A DNA stretch of 64,000 nt, taken from Blastococcus saxobsidens DD2 (GTDB taxonomy: Bacteria; Actinomycetota; Actinomycetes; Mycobacteriales; Geodermatophilaceae). Positions within the stretch are counted from its first letter, which is position 1, and every line of letters begins with the position of its first letter. The DNA lies in contig NC_016943.1 of the NCBI RefSeq assembly GCF_000284015.1, positions 4,319,541-4,383,540 on the forward strand, given 5' to 3'. The translations under genes were made by a program, and so were the position numbers. The notes under the pieces are model-generated. The model saw only the letters and a list, made by a program, of their open reading frames with translations, was not told the origin of the DNA and made no database searches. Of the stretch, positions 33,208-41,436 are shown piece by piece.

Positions 33208-34953
33208 TCAGAGCCGGGCCAGCTCCGCCGCGAGGTCGTCCAGGCCGAGCGACCCCTGGGAGAGGGCGGCCATGTGCCAGGCCTTGAGGTCGAAGGCGGC
33301 ACCCCGGGCCCGGCGGGCCGCGTCTCGTCCCTCCCGCCAGGCACGCTCCCCCAGCTTGTAGCTGATCGCCTGCCCCGGCATGCCGAGGTACCGCACCAGC
33401 TCGCTGTCCAGAAACGCCACGTCGGCGCCGGAGTTCTCCCCGAGGAAGGCCCGCGCCAGCTCCGGCGTCCACGGCCGGCCGCGGTGCGCGGCGAGGATGC
33501 CCTCGGCGTCGTCGGGCACCGGGAGCTCCAGGTGCATGCCGATGTCGATGACGACCCGCACGGCGCGCAACTGCTGGGCGTCGAGGAACCCCAGCCGCTC
33601 ACCCGGGTCGGCGAAGTAGCCCAGCTCGTCCATCAGCCGCTCGGCGTAGAGCGCCCAGCCCTCCACGTCCGCACCGACCGAACCCAGCGAGGTCTGGTAC
33701 GTCGAGAGGTCCGCGGAGACGTACGCCCACTGGGCCAGCTGCAGGTGGTGCCCCGGGACGCCCTCGTGGTACCACATCGAGACCAGGTCCCAGAGCGGGA
33801 AACGGGTGCGGCCCAGCGCGGGCAACCAGGTCCGGCCCGGCCGGGAGAAGTCCTGGGCCGGCCGCGTGTAGTAGGGGGCCGCGGCGCTACCGGGCGGGGC
33901 GATCATCGCCTCGACCCTCGTGACCGGCTCGGCCAGATCGAAGTGCGTGCCGTCCAGCTCCGCGATCGCCTCGTCCATCATCGCCTGCAGCCGGGCCCGG
34001 ACGGCCTCCACGCCCTCGACCGCCGGCCCCTTCAGCGACAGCCAGCGCATCGCCTCCAGCGGGGTCGCCCCCGGGCGCACCTTCTCCGCCTCGGTGCGCT
34101 GCTCGGCCAGGATCCGTTGGTGCTCGGCCCAACCCCAGGCGTAGGCCTCCTCCAGGCCCCCTCCTCCGGACGCCGGGCCGGCACCGAGGTCGGAGCCGGT
34201 CCAGCGACGCGCGGCCAGGGCGTACCGCTCCCGGCCGACGGCGTCCGGGGTCCCCTCGGTGCGCGGGCCGTACTCGTCGCGCAGGAAGTCGCGGATCTCC
34301 GCCACCGCGCCGTCCGCGGCGCGCGCGGCGGCGTCGAGCTCGGCGCGCAGGACCTCCGGCCCGGCGGCCACGAACCGGCCGAAGAACGGCCCGGCCAGCC
34401 ACTCGTCCAGCTGGGCGACGACGGTGTGCACCTGCCGCGGCGCCACCAGCAGGCCGCGCCGCGCGCCGTCGGCGAGGGTCTGCCGGTAGCCGCGGTAGGC
34501 CTCCGGGACACGGGCCAGCCGGCGGGCGAGGACGGACCAGTCCGCCTCGGTGGCCGACGGCATGAGCAGGAACACCTGGCGGATGGTGTGCAGCGGGCTG
34601 AACAGGTTGTTCAGCGACCGGAACCCCTCCCCCGCCTCGTGGCCGGCGAGCTGGGCACCCAGGCGCTCACGCAGCAGCCGGGCGCAGCGGCGCTCCACCG
34701 GATCGTCGTCCAGCGTCGGGTCCGCGGCGAGCGCGCGGTCCAGCTCGGCGAGCGTGGCGCGGGCGAGCTCGGCCTCCGCCTCCAGCCCGGCCGGCCCGGG
34801 ATCGGGCAGCCGGTCGTCGCCGGGACGGGTGCCGAGCGAGGTGGCCACGATCGGGTCGAGGTCGCAGACCGCGTCGACGTAGCGGTCGGCGATCGCGCGC
34901 GGGGTGGTGGGGTGGGTGGACGACGACGGGGTCGCCGCCGGGACGGCGGTCAC
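33208..34953 (-). CDS. DUF885 family protein (putative zinc-dependent peptidase)
   Basis: A 581-aa protein with the DUF885 metallopeptidase hallmark MWYHEGVPGHHLQLAQW (HExxxGHH). A downstream acid block follows (DVEGWALYAERLMDELGYF). MQDR-type endings give way to PGQAISYKLGERAWREGRD near the C-terminus, also typical. The fold is related to M32/M3 carboxypeptidases; substrates are unknown. No signal peptide, so cytoplasmic. The GTG start overlaps the nitrobindin-like stop by 4 bp, forming an operon with it and the 34-aa membrane peptide. Confidence 0.9.
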   Translation of the reverse strand: MTAVPAATPSSSTHPTTPRAIADRYVDAVCDLDPIVATSLGTRPGDDRLPDPGPAGLEAEAELARATLAELDRALAADPTLDDDPVERRCARLLRERLGAQLAGHEAGEGFRSLNNLFSPLHTIRQVFLLMPSATEADWSVLARRLARVPEAYRGYRQTLADGARRGLLVAPRQVHTVVAQLDEWLAGPFFGRFVAAGPEVLRAELDAAARAADGAVAEIRDFLRDEYGPRTEGTPDAVGRERYALAARRWTGSDLGAGPASGGGGLEEAYAWGWAEHQRILAEQRTEAEKVRPGATPLEAMRWLSLKGPAVEGVEAVRARLQAMMDEAIAELDGTHFDLAEPVTRVEAMIAPPGSAAAPYYTRPAQDFSRPGRTWLPALGRTRFPLWDLVSMWYHEGVPGHHLQLAQWAYVSADLSTYQTSLGSVGADVEGWALYAERLMDELGYFADPGERLGFLDAQQLRAVRVVIDIGMHLELPVPDDAEGILAAHRGRPWTPELARAFLGENSGADVAFLDSELVRYLGMPGQAISYKLGERAWREGRDAARRARGAAFDLKAWHMAALSQGSLGLDDLAAELARL

Positions 34954-35483
34954 CGGAGGCGGTCCAGGCGGGCCGACATCGTGGGGCGCAGCGGCGCATC
35001 GCCGGCGGCCCGGTCGATCGCGTACATCAGCGCCCCCTCGACGATGCCGTACAGCCGCACCGCGCGGCTCACCTCCGGGGCGTCGGGGGTGCGGGCCAGC
35101 ACGTCGCTGGTGAGCTCCCAACTGGTGGTGGTGCGCGCGGTGCCGACGTAGATCTCCACGAGCCCGTCCGGGCTGGCCACCAGGAGCTCGACGTCGTCCT
35201 GGCCGCGGGGACGCCAGAACCCGGACTCGCGCACGTCCGGCCCGACGATCGTGCCGTCGTCGGTCAGCCGCCAGGTCCGGGACTCGTAGGCGAGGAAACC
35301 GCGGCCGTCGTGGCCGAACCGGATCCACTGGCCGAACCGGTGGTCACCGCCTGCGCCCGCCGCCTGTCCCTCACCGTGCCACTCGCCGAGCAGCGGCAGC
35401 ACCGACAGCAGCGCCTCGGAGACCTCCGGACCGGTGCGGACGTCGGCGGTGTCGGGCACCGGCAGCTCCGTCGGGCCGCTCAT
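34950..35483 (-). CDS. FABP-like / nitrobindin family heme-binding beta-barrel protein
   Basis: A 177-aa lipocalin-like barrel. It starts with LLSVLPLLGEWHGEGQAAGA (the G-W-G-G motif) and FGQWIRFGHDGRGFLAYESR. The middle has ESGFWRPRGQDDVELLVASP and the end is PTMSARLDRLR, in which the usual heme-ligand histidine (near L-HLSA-L) reads Ser. Members bind ferric heme and isomerise peroxynitrite; loss of that His makes heme chemistry uncertain here. It overlaps DUF885 downstream and the 34-aa ORF upstream, each by 4 bp. Confidence 0.85.
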   Translation of the reverse strand: MSGPTELPVPDTADVRTGPEVSEALLSVLPLLGEWHGEGQAAGAGGDHRFGQWIRFGHDGRGFLAYESRTWRLTDDGTIVGPDVRESGFWRPRGQDDVELLVASPDGLVEIYVGTARTTTSWELTSDVLARTPDAPEVSRAVRLYGIVEGALMYAIDRAAGDAPLRPTMSARLDRLR

Positions 35484-35584
35484 CGCCGAGCCGCCTTCGG
35501 ACCGCGGGAGAGCCGGACGGCGCCGTAACCCAGCGCCAGCGCCGACGCCCCCGTCAGGACGACCAGGACCCAGGCAGAAAGCAT
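35480..35584 (-). CDS. 34-aa single-span membrane peptide coupled to the nitrobindin-like gene
   Basis: MLSAWVLVVLTGASALALGY followed by GAVRLSRGPKAARR: one hydrophobic helix and a basic tail. The stop overlaps the ATG of the nitrobindin-like gene by 4 bp, as with real gene pairs in this operon. It could be a small membrane protein or a translational leader. No strong ribosome-binding site precedes it. Confidence 0.55.
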   Translation of the reverse strand: MLSAWVLVVLTGASALALGYGAVRLSRGPKAARR

Positions 35585-35639
35585 GGGAACCACCGTAGTG
35601 ACGCCCGGGCCCGCCGGCGTCAGCCGGCCACAACTCCCG

Positions 35640-35972
35640 GGCCGCGACTCCCTGCCCCCGGCTGATCGTCGACGGGTACGACGACCCGGGGGCCGCGGCC
35701 GAGGCCGCCGACCACCCGTCGGCGCCGCCGCGCTCCCCCGGGCAGCCGGCGAGCGCGATCCCGCGCTGGTGAGCGACGCGGCGGTGGAGATCCTGGGGGG
35801 CGAGCACCCGTCCCTGGACGAGACGGTGCGCGTGCGGGCCCTGCTGGCCTGGAGCGCCCTGTTCGGCGCGGTGAGCTCGGAGCTGTTCAGGCACCTGGTC
35901 GGCTCGGTCCCCGACACGGATCGCTGGTTCGACCGTGCCGTCGGCGAACTGGCCGGCCTGATCGGGCTCTGA
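35640..35972 (+). pseudogene. remnant of a TetR-family regulator (C-terminal WHG-like domain only)
   Basis: From GTG 35769 the frame encodes VSDAAVEILGGEHP, then VRVRALLAWSALFGAVSSEL and DTDRWFDRAVGELAGLIGL. This strongly resembles the C-terminal ligand-binding end of TetR proteins with a WHG-type domain. The preceding part falls in another frame (PRLIVDGYDDPGAAAEAA at about 35660-35720), which looks like the middle of the same protein after a frameshift. No DNA-binding helix-turn-helix is found upstream. The open frame begins at 35583 but its N-terminus is Arg/Pro-rich and unlike coding sequence. Confidence 0.55.
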
Positions 35973-36089
35973 ACCCCGCGGCGGCCGACACCCCCGGAGC
36001 GGGCGGGGCGTTGGTGGCCGGGAGAGGCATACGGCAGGCTGGACCGGCCCCGCGGACGGCGGGACGGATCGGGAGGAGCACTCATCGAC

Positions 36090-37847
36090 ATGGCCGAGGC
36101 CGGCCGGGGCGTGACGCCGACCCCGGGGGACGAGGCGCTCCCCGGGACACCGCCGTGGTACTCCGTGCTGCACGACTCCTCGTTCATGTTCGCCGCGGTG
36201 TGCGACACCGCCGGGACGCTGCTCACCGCCAACGAACTGGCCGTGGAGGGCTGCGGCTTCGACCGCCACCAGCAGCTGGGCCGACCCTTCTGGCGCGCCG
36301 GCTGGTGGGCCGGCGACCCGGAGCTGGGCGCCACGGTGCGCGGCTGGTGCCTCGAGGTGGCGGCCGGAGGCGAACCGGTGCGCGCGGTCACCGGCTTCTT
36401 CCTCGCCGACGGCGAGAAGCGCACCGCCGACCTCACGATGCAGCTCGTCCGTGAGGGCGACCAGCAGGAGTTCCTCCTGATCACCGGCATGGACATCACC
36501 GATCGGCTGCAGACCGAGCGGGTCACCGCCGAGGCGCGGGCCGCCGGCGCCGAGGCCTCCACGCTGCGCCAGGTCGCGACCGCCCGCGCCCAGGACCTCG
36601 AGGTCCTCCGCGAGACCGAGGCGAAGCTGTCCCGCGCGCTCACCATCACCGAGCGGGTGCTGGCCAACGTCGCCGACGGGATCTACGGCCTGGACATCGA
36701 CGGCCGGGTGGAGTTCCTCAACCCGGCGGCCGCCCGGCTGACCGGCTACGGCGCAGCGCGGCAGCTCGGCCAGGACCAGCACGCCCTCATCCACGCTCAC
36801 CGCCCGGACGGCTCCCCCTACCCCCACGAGGAGTGCCCGGTCTGGCGGGCCCTGCGCACCGGCCGCACCGTCGTGGCCGACGAGGAGACGTTCTGGCGCC
36901 GGGACGGCACCCCCATGCCGGTCGAGATGGTCGTCGTGCCGACCGTCGAGGACGGCGTGCTCACCGGCGTGGTCGTCTCCTTCCGCGACCTCACCGACCG
37001 GCTGGCCGCCCAGCGCCAGGCGGCGGAGCTGGAGGCGCTCGCCGCCCGCGCCGCCGCCGACCGCGCGCTCTCCGACCGGCTGCAGCAGTCACTGCTCACG
37101 CCGCCGCCGGAGCCCGACCACCTGCAGATCGCCGTCCGGTACAGCCCCGCGGCGCACGAGGCACAGGTGGGCGGGGACTGGTACGACGCCTTCCTGCAGC
37201 CCGACGGCGCCACGATGCTGGTCATCGGTGACGTCGTCGGCCACGACAGCAGCGCGGCCGCGGCCATGGGGCAGATCCGGGGACTGCTCCGCGCGCTCGC
37301 CTACGACGACGACCAGGGGCCGGCGGCGACCATCACCCGCGTCGAACACACTGCCCTCGGGCTGGCCGTCTCCACGCTGGCCACCGCCGTCCTGGCGCGG
37401 ATCGAGCGGCACCCCGACGCCGCGGTAGCCGGCCGGCGGCTGCTCCGCTGGAGCAACGCCGGGCATCTCCCGCCTGTCCTGCTCGCGCCCGACGGCACGA
37501 GCACGCTGCTCACCAGCCCGCCGGAGCTGATGCTCGGGATCGACCCCGACGCGGCGCGCAGCGACCACACGGTCGACCTGCCCGACCTCCACACCCTGCT
37601 GCTGGTCACCGACGGGCTGGTCGAGCGGCGGGACACCGACCTCGACGAGGGGATCGAGCGGCTGCGGGAGGCCCTGCGCGATCTCGGCGAGACCCCGCTG
37701 GAGGAGCTGCTCGACACGGTGCTGGCCCGGCTGGTGCCCGAGCCCGGCGCCGACGACGTCGCCATCGTCGCCGTCCGCACCTTCCCCGAGGACCGGGCCC
37801 GGCCGGCCGAGGCCGGCCCCACCCGGCTGCCTCCCGGCGTGGAATAG
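36090..37847 (+). CDS. PAS-domain SpoIIE-type PP2C phosphatase
   Basis: A 585-aa signalling phosphatase. PAS1 lies at about 25-140 (FMFAAVCDTAGTLLTANELA to LLITGMDITDRL), a short coiled coil at 140-190, PAS2 at about 190-310 (VLANVADGIYGLDIDGRVEF to VVVSFRDLTDRL). The PP2C domain starts near 330: SLLTPPPEPDHLQIAVRYSP, VGGDWYDAF, VIGDVVGHDSSAAAAMGQIR, LLRWSNAGHLPPVLL and LLLVTDGLVERRD. These proteins usually dephosphorylate anti-anti-sigma factors. It ends at a strong hairpin. No partner STAS or kinase gene is nearby. Confidence 0.93.
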   Translation: MAEAGRGVTPTPGDEALPGTPPWYSVLHDSSFMFAAVCDTAGTLLTANELAVEGCGFDRHQQLGRPFWRAGWWAGDPELGATVRGWCLEVAAGGEPVRAVTGFFLADGEKRTADLTMQLVREGDQQEFLLITGMDITDRLQTERVTAEARAAGAEASTLRQVATARAQDLEVLRETEAKLSRALTITERVLANVADGIYGLDIDGRVEFLNPAAARLTGYGAARQLGQDQHALIHAHRPDGSPYPHEECPVWRALRTGRTVVADEETFWRRDGTPMPVEMVVVPTVEDGVLTGVVVSFRDLTDRLAAQRQAAELEALAARAAADRALSDRLQQSLLTPPPEPDHLQIAVRYSPAAHEAQVGGDWYDAFLQPDGATMLVIGDVVGHDSSAAAAMGQIRGLLRALAYDDDQGPAATITRVEHTALGLAVSTLATAVLARIERHPDAAVAGRRLLRWSNAGHLPPVLLAPDGTSTLLTSPPELMLGIDPDAARSDHTVDLPDLHTLLLVTDGLVERRDTDLDEGIERLREALRDLGETPLEELLDTVLARLVPEPGADDVAIVAVRTFPEDRARPAEAGPTRLPPGVE

Positions 37848-37894
37848 CCGCCCGGACGCCTGTGGCGCCAGGCGGACGTCCTGGCTCAGCTGAT

Positions 37895-37932
37895 GGGGTC
37901 CTGGCTCACGGTCGACGGTGAGCCAGGACCCC
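37895..37932. terminator. perfect 15-bp hairpin between convergent genes
   Basis: GGGGTCCTGGCTCAC (37895-37909) and GTGAGCCAGGACCCC (37918-37932) are exact reverse complements with an 8-base loop. It separates the PP2C gene from the convergent sseC-like gene and should work in both directions. A second GTCCTGGCTCA precedes it at about 37878. Confidence 0.85.
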
Positions 37933-37954
37933 TGACGATCACGTCACCTGATCA

Positions 37955-38248
37955 TCATTCGATGACGACGGTGGTCTCGTTCAGGCCGACCTCGGCGGAG
38001 ACGACCCGCTCGCCCTTGCCGACGGAGGCCAGGGAACGGACCTTCCAGTTCCCCGGAGCGGCGAAGAACCGGAACTCGCCCTCGGGGCTGGTGACCACTT
38101 CGGCGGTGAACTCGTCGGTCGAGTCCAGCAACCGGACGTAGGCCCCGGCCACGGGAGAGCCGTCGTGCCACACCGAGCCCTGGATCACCGTCTGCGTGCT
38201 GAGGTCGATGCCCGAGAGGGTTCCGCCCTGCTGGGGGGCTGCGCACAT
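37955..38248 (-). CDS. DUF1416 protein, SseC-type sulfur-metabolism partner
   Basis: A 97-aa beta-rich protein: GIDLSTQTVIQGSVWHDGSP, then GAYVRLLDSTDEFTAEVVTS and GEFRFFAAPGNWKVRSL. This is very close to mycobacterial SseC (Rv0814c/Rv3118), always found next to a CysA2-type sulfurtransferase. It lies 6 bp downstream of the sulfurtransferase, so they are one operon. Its carboxypeptidase-regulatory-like fold suggests a binding role; molecular function is not known. Confidence 0.9.
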   Translation of the reverse strand: MCAAPQQGGTLSGIDLSTQTVIQGSVWHDGSPVAGAYVRLLDSTDEFTAEVVTSPEGEFRFFAAPGNWKVRSLASVGKGERVVSAEVGLNETTVVIE

Positions 38249-38254
38249 GTCAGC

Positions 38255-39082
38255 TCACTTCTCGATCGGGACGCCGACGAGCGAGCCGTACTCCACCCAG
38301 CTGCCGTCGTAGTTCTTGACGTCGGACCGGCCGAGCAGCTCGCGCAGCACGAACCAGGTGTGGCTGGAGCGCTCGCCGATCCGGCAGTAGGCGATGGTCG
38401 GCTTGCTCTCGTCGTAGCCCTGCTCGGCGTAGAGCTTCTCGAGCTCGGCGTCGGACTTGAAGGTGCCGTCCTCGTTCGCGGCCTTGCTCCACGGGATGTT
38501 GATCGCGGTCGGGACGTGCCCGGCCTTCTGCGACTGCTCCTGCGGCAGGTGCGCCGGGGCGAGGATCTTGCCGGAGAACTCGTCGGGCGAGCGGACGTCG
38601 ACGAGGTTCTTGCTGCCGATGGAGGCGACGACCTCGTCGCGGAACGCGCGGATCGACAGGTCCGGTTCGGACGCCTGGTACTGGGTGGCCGGGCGCTGAA
38701 GAGCGTCCTTCGACAGCGGGCGCCCGTCGAGCTCCCACTTCTTGCGGCCGCCGTCCATCAGCTTGACGTCGCGGTGGCCGTAGATCGTGAAGTACCAGTA
38801 GGCGTAGGCGGCGAACCAGTTGTTGTTGCCGCCGTAGAGCACCACGGTGTCGTCGTTGCCGATGCCCTTCGACGACAGCAGCTGCTCGAAGGCGCTCTTG
38901 TCCAGGAAGTCGCGGCGCAGCGGGTCCTGCAGATCCTGCTTCCAGTCCAGCTTGACGGCGCCCTCGAGGTGGCCGCCGTCGTAGGCGCTGGTGTCCTCGT
39001 CCACCTCGACGAAGACGATGCCGGGCTGGCCGATGTGCTCCTGGGCCCAGTCGACGGTGACGAGCACGTCGTTACGGCTCAT
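38255..39082 (-). CDS. thiosulfate sulfurtransferase (rhodanese, CysA2/SseA-type)
   Basis: A 275-aa two-domain rhodanese. The N-terminal domain has VFVEVDEDTSAYDGGHLEGA; the catalytic loop in the second domain is TIAYCRIGERSSHTWFVL with the active Cys233 (CRIGER). It moves sulfane sulfur from thiosulfate to thiophilic acceptors. The ATG at 39082 has GGAGG six bases upstream. The 145-nt gap to an upstream leader peptide (39228-39302) suggests cysteine-responsive control. The order sseC, cysA2, thioredoxin matches M. tuberculosis Rv0814c-Rv0816c. Confidence 0.94.
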   Translation of the reverse strand: MSRNDVLVTVDWAQEHIGQPGIVFVEVDEDTSAYDGGHLEGAVKLDWKQDLQDPLRRDFLDKSAFEQLLSSKGIGNDDTVVLYGGNNNWFAAYAYWYFTIYGHRDVKLMDGGRKKWELDGRPLSKDALQRPATQYQASEPDLSIRAFRDEVVASIGSKNLVDVRSPDEFSGKILAPAHLPQEQSQKAGHVPTAINIPWSKAANEDGTFKSDAELEKLYAEQGYDESKPTIAYCRIGERSSHTWFVLRELLGRSDVKNYDGSWVEYGSLVGVPIEK

Positions 39083-39227
39083 GGTGGTGTTCCTCCGGAT
39101 GATCGGTGTGCGGTCGGTCGGTCTGGTGGTGCAGGGACGACGCGGATCGCTCAGAGCGCGGAACTCACGGGAGAAGTGGGGCATCCCGACGGCGCGGAGA
39201 GCGCGTCCGGACGGCGCGGTGCCGCCC

Positions 39228-39302
39228 TCAGAGGGCCGGACACAGGCAGCTGCCGACGCGGCACAGGTCCACTGTGCGGCGCGAGGTCAGCAGGATGCCC
39301 AC
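39228..39302 (-). CDS. leaderless Cys-containing leader peptide upstream of the sulfurtransferase
   Basis: A 24-codon ORF, VGILLTSRRTVDLCRVGSCL followed by CPAL, with three cysteines near its end. A TACCCT -10 box lies exactly six bases before the GTG (39314-39309 on the minus strand), so translation would begin at the 5' end of the message. The RR-VDL-R pattern followed by cysteines is that of actinobacterial Cys leader peptides (Ms5788A-like), which sense cysteine supply and control downstream sulfur genes (recalled). Stop is followed by a GC-rich, foldable leader and the sulfurtransferase gene. Confidence 0.75.
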   Translation of the reverse strand: MGILLTSRRTVDLCRVGSCLCPAL

Positions 39303-39319
39303 GGCGCGAGGGTAGCCGA

Positions 39320-39658
39320 TCACGACGACCCACCGATCCGCCCACCCACGTGGGCGTCCACCAGGACGGCCAGCTCCTCGAGGGGCGGCGCGCCGCTGCT
39401 CCGGTGGACCACCCGCCCCTCGCGGTCGAGGTAGAACAGCTCCGGAGTGCGGCGGACGCCGAGCTCGCGCACCGCGTCCAGGTGGCTCTCCGCATCGACG
39501 TGGACCGTCGCCAGCCCGGGCCGGGTGGCCTGCAGCCGGTCCAGGCGCGCCTTGGTCGCCCGGCACGGCCCGCAGAACGCGGTGGAGAACTGCACGACGG
39601 TCAGGTCCGCGTCGGCCGGGCGGACACCCAGCCGCTCGAGCACCTCCGCCGCACCCAT
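39320..39658 (-). CDS. thioredoxin-family protein (ThiX-type)
   Basis: A 112-aa thioredoxin fold with the redox motif STAFCGPCRATKARLDRL (CGPC) and VRRTPELFYLDREGRVV containing the cis-Pro (TP). Slightly longer at the N-terminus than classical thioredoxin. Position next to cysA2 and lmeA is conserved with Rv0816c (thiX). It ends 17 bp before the leader peptide's start on the same strand, so the leader promoter lies within its 3' end. Confidence 0.9.
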   Translation of the reverse strand: MGAAEVLERLGVRPADADLTVVQFSTAFCGPCRATKARLDRLQATRPGLATVHVDAESHLDAVRELGVRRTPELFYLDREGRVVHRSSGAPPLEELAVLVDAHVGGRIGGSS

Positions 39659-39714
39659 GCCGTCCCCTTCGCCGCCGATCCCGTCCGGGAGGGGAACCGG
39701 GTGGCTCGGGTCGG

Positions 39715-40404
39715 CTATTCCGCGCCGATGACCGCGTCGTCGGCCTCGACCCGCACCTCGATTCCGTCCCCGGCCGGTGCCACGCCGGTCAGCCGGAGGC
39801 CGAAGGGCAGCTGGACCGGGTACCGGAGATCGAGCAGGTCGCTCGCCCGGCCGACGAGGAAGCCGGGGAGGTCCACCCCCACGCCGCCCGCCCGTTCGAC
39901 GTCGATGACCAGCTCCTCGCCGTCGTGCCCGACGGTGCCCACCGCGGTCAACGGGAGCGCACCGCCGGGGAGGTCCACGGTCCGGGTGATCCGCAGCCGG
40001 TCACCCTCCGGCTCCAGCGTGGTGTCGCCGCCGATCTCCTGCGCGAGCAGGTCGTAGGACAGGGTCGCCACACCGTCGATGCGCTCGACCGGCACCTCCC
40101 GCACGTCACCGGCGAGCACGGCCGCCATGGGAAGGTGCACCCCGCGCAGGACGACGTCGGCGCGGGTGCCATCGGGCCGGCCCAGCTGCGCACCGGTCAG
40201 CGAGATCCGCACCTCGTCGTAGCGGCCGCCGAGCGCCTGGGTGAGGAAGGGGAATCCGCGGATCTCCACCGCCGGCTCACCGACCAGGCCCGCCTGGGCC
40301 GCGATCTGCGCGGCGACCTGCCCCTCGGCGACGACGACCGCCACGCGGTCGAGCAGCGCACCCAACGCGATGAGGAGGGCGAGGAGGACGGCGACGACCT
40401 TCAC
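39715..40404 (-). CDS. lmeA: LmeA family phospholipid-binding protein
   Basis: A 229-aa DUF2993 protein with an N-terminal signal/anchor (VKVVAVLLALLIALGALLDR) and the core GFPFLTQALGGRYDEVRISL, VVLRGVHLPMAAVL and LSYDLLAQEIGG. M. tuberculosis LmeA (Rv0817c), in the same genomic context, is a periplasmic protein needed for mannan elongation of lipomannan. The GTG 40404 overlaps the upstream membrane-protein stop by 4 bp, which decides the start; the longer frame lacks such support. Confidence 0.88.
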   Translation of the reverse strand: MKVVAVLLALLIALGALLDRVAVVVAEGQVAAQIAAQAGLVGEPAVEIRGFPFLTQALGGRYDEVRISLTGAQLGRPDGTRADVVLRGVHLPMAAVLAGDVREVPVERIDGVATLSYDLLAQEIGGDTTLEPEGDRLRITRTVDLPGGALPLTAVGTVGHDGEELVIDVERAGGVGVDLPGFLVGRASDLLDLRYPVQLPFGLRLTGVAPAGDGIEVRVEADDAVIGAE

Positions 40405-41225
40405 AGCAGGGTCAGCAGACCGAGCGCGACCGGAGCGCAGGCGGCGAACGGCAGCACGACCTGCACGACGGTCGGCGCCCACGGCGAGAGGGCGCCGACC
40501 GCCCCTTCGGCCGTCGTCTCCACGGCGAGGTAGCTGCCGGCCACGGCCACCAGCGCGACCACACCGGCCAGGACGGCTCCGACCAGCAGCGCCCGCAGCA
40601 TGCCGAGGCCGGCGACGTCACGGGCGGCCCACCCCGCCGCGGCGCCGGCCAGCACGGCGAGCACGGCACCGGTGAGCCCGCGCGGGACCCCGGGCGCCAG
40701 CTGCGGCCGCGGCAGCACCTGGTCGGTGAGGGAACCGACCAGGAGCGCGGCGCCGGCGACGAGGGCGGTGAGCACGAGCGCGCCGGAACCCGGCCGGCCG
40801 AGCAGCAGCAGCGCCGCCAGCGCAGCGACGGCGGTGAGGAGCACCGCCGAACCCGCGAGGGAGTCGACCAGGTCCTGCCGCGGAGAGCGCAGCATCTGCT
40901 GGAGCACGGCCGCCAGGAAGCCGACGCCGAGGACGGCCAGCAGGCCTCCCAGGAGCGGGCGCTCGACCAGGACGAGGGCCAGGTCCGCGGCGACGGCGGC
41001 GGCGGTGCCCACGGCGAGCGAGCTGGTGAACCCCTGCATGCCGGTGGCCAGCACCCACGAGAGCACCAGCGCCAGCTGCAGCACCAGCACCGCCGCGAGC
41101 GCGCCGACGTCCCCCAGTGCCGTCGGCAGACCGGCCACCAGACCGGCGGCGACGACCGCGAGACCGGCGGCCGGCAGGTGGTGCGGCCGGGCCGGCGTCG
41201 TGGACGGGACGGCGGTGGAGCTCAC
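40401..41225 (-). CDS. polytopic membrane protein of unknown function
   Basis: A 274-aa protein with about eight hydrophobic segments, for example AAGLAVVAAGLVAGLPTALG, GALAAVLVLQLALVLSWVLA and AVLLTAVAALAALLLLG. There are few polar residues inside the helices apart from QDLVDSLAGS and PRPQLAPGVPRGL. Overlaps lmeA by 4 bp, hence an envelope-related role is likely. I cannot assign a transporter family. Confidence 0.75.
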   Translation of the reverse strand: MSSTAVPSTTPARPHHLPAAGLAVVAAGLVAGLPTALGDVGALAAVLVLQLALVLSWVLATGMQGFTSSLAVGTAAAVAADLALVLVERPLLGGLLAVLGVGFLAAVLQQMLRSPRQDLVDSLAGSAVLLTAVAALAALLLLGRPGSGALVLTALVAGAALLVGSLTDQVLPRPQLAPGVPRGLTGAVLAVLAGAAAGWAARDVAGLGMLRALLVGAVLAGVVALVAVAGSYLAVETTAEGAVGALSPWAPTVVQVVLPFAACAPVALGLLTLL

Positions 41226-41355
41226 GCCCCGATCGTCTCAGAAGCCCAGCGCCCGATCCGCTCGCCGAGCGGAGCCGGCGCGCCGCTCTCGGCGTGTCCG
41301 GACCCCGGCACGACCAGGCGATCGCGGCGGACCGGCTGCGGGCCGGGCAGATCGG

Positions 41356-41361
41356 CTATCC
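41356..41361 (+). promoter_or_regulatory. candidate -10 element of glnR
   Basis: TATCCT at 41356-41361, 75 bp upstream of the glnR ATG, is the only good TAnnnT match in the 211-bp gap. The corresponding -35 region (CGGCTG) is poor. A CCGCTC-GCC-GAGCGG stem lies further upstream at 41258-41272. Confidence 0.35.
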
Positions 41362-41436
41362 TGACCTCTCCCGCTCGACAGCGTCGTCGTGTGTCCGGCC
41401 GGTCGCCACCGGCCCCGGGCCCCTCGAGGAGACGAC

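Noticed and set aside
30072..33287. Very long plus-strand open frame (over 1000 codons) opposite the MMPL gene
   Set aside because: Composition is Arg/Gly/His/Gln-rich with no family motif; it mirrors the MMPL coding strand, which has clear RND signatures. High-GC antisense frames are routinely open.
39228..39566. 112-codon minus-strand frame that ends in the Cys leader peptide
   Set aside because: Most of it overlaps the thioredoxin gene in another frame. Only the last 24 codons, starting at GTG 39302 after TACCCT, are supported.
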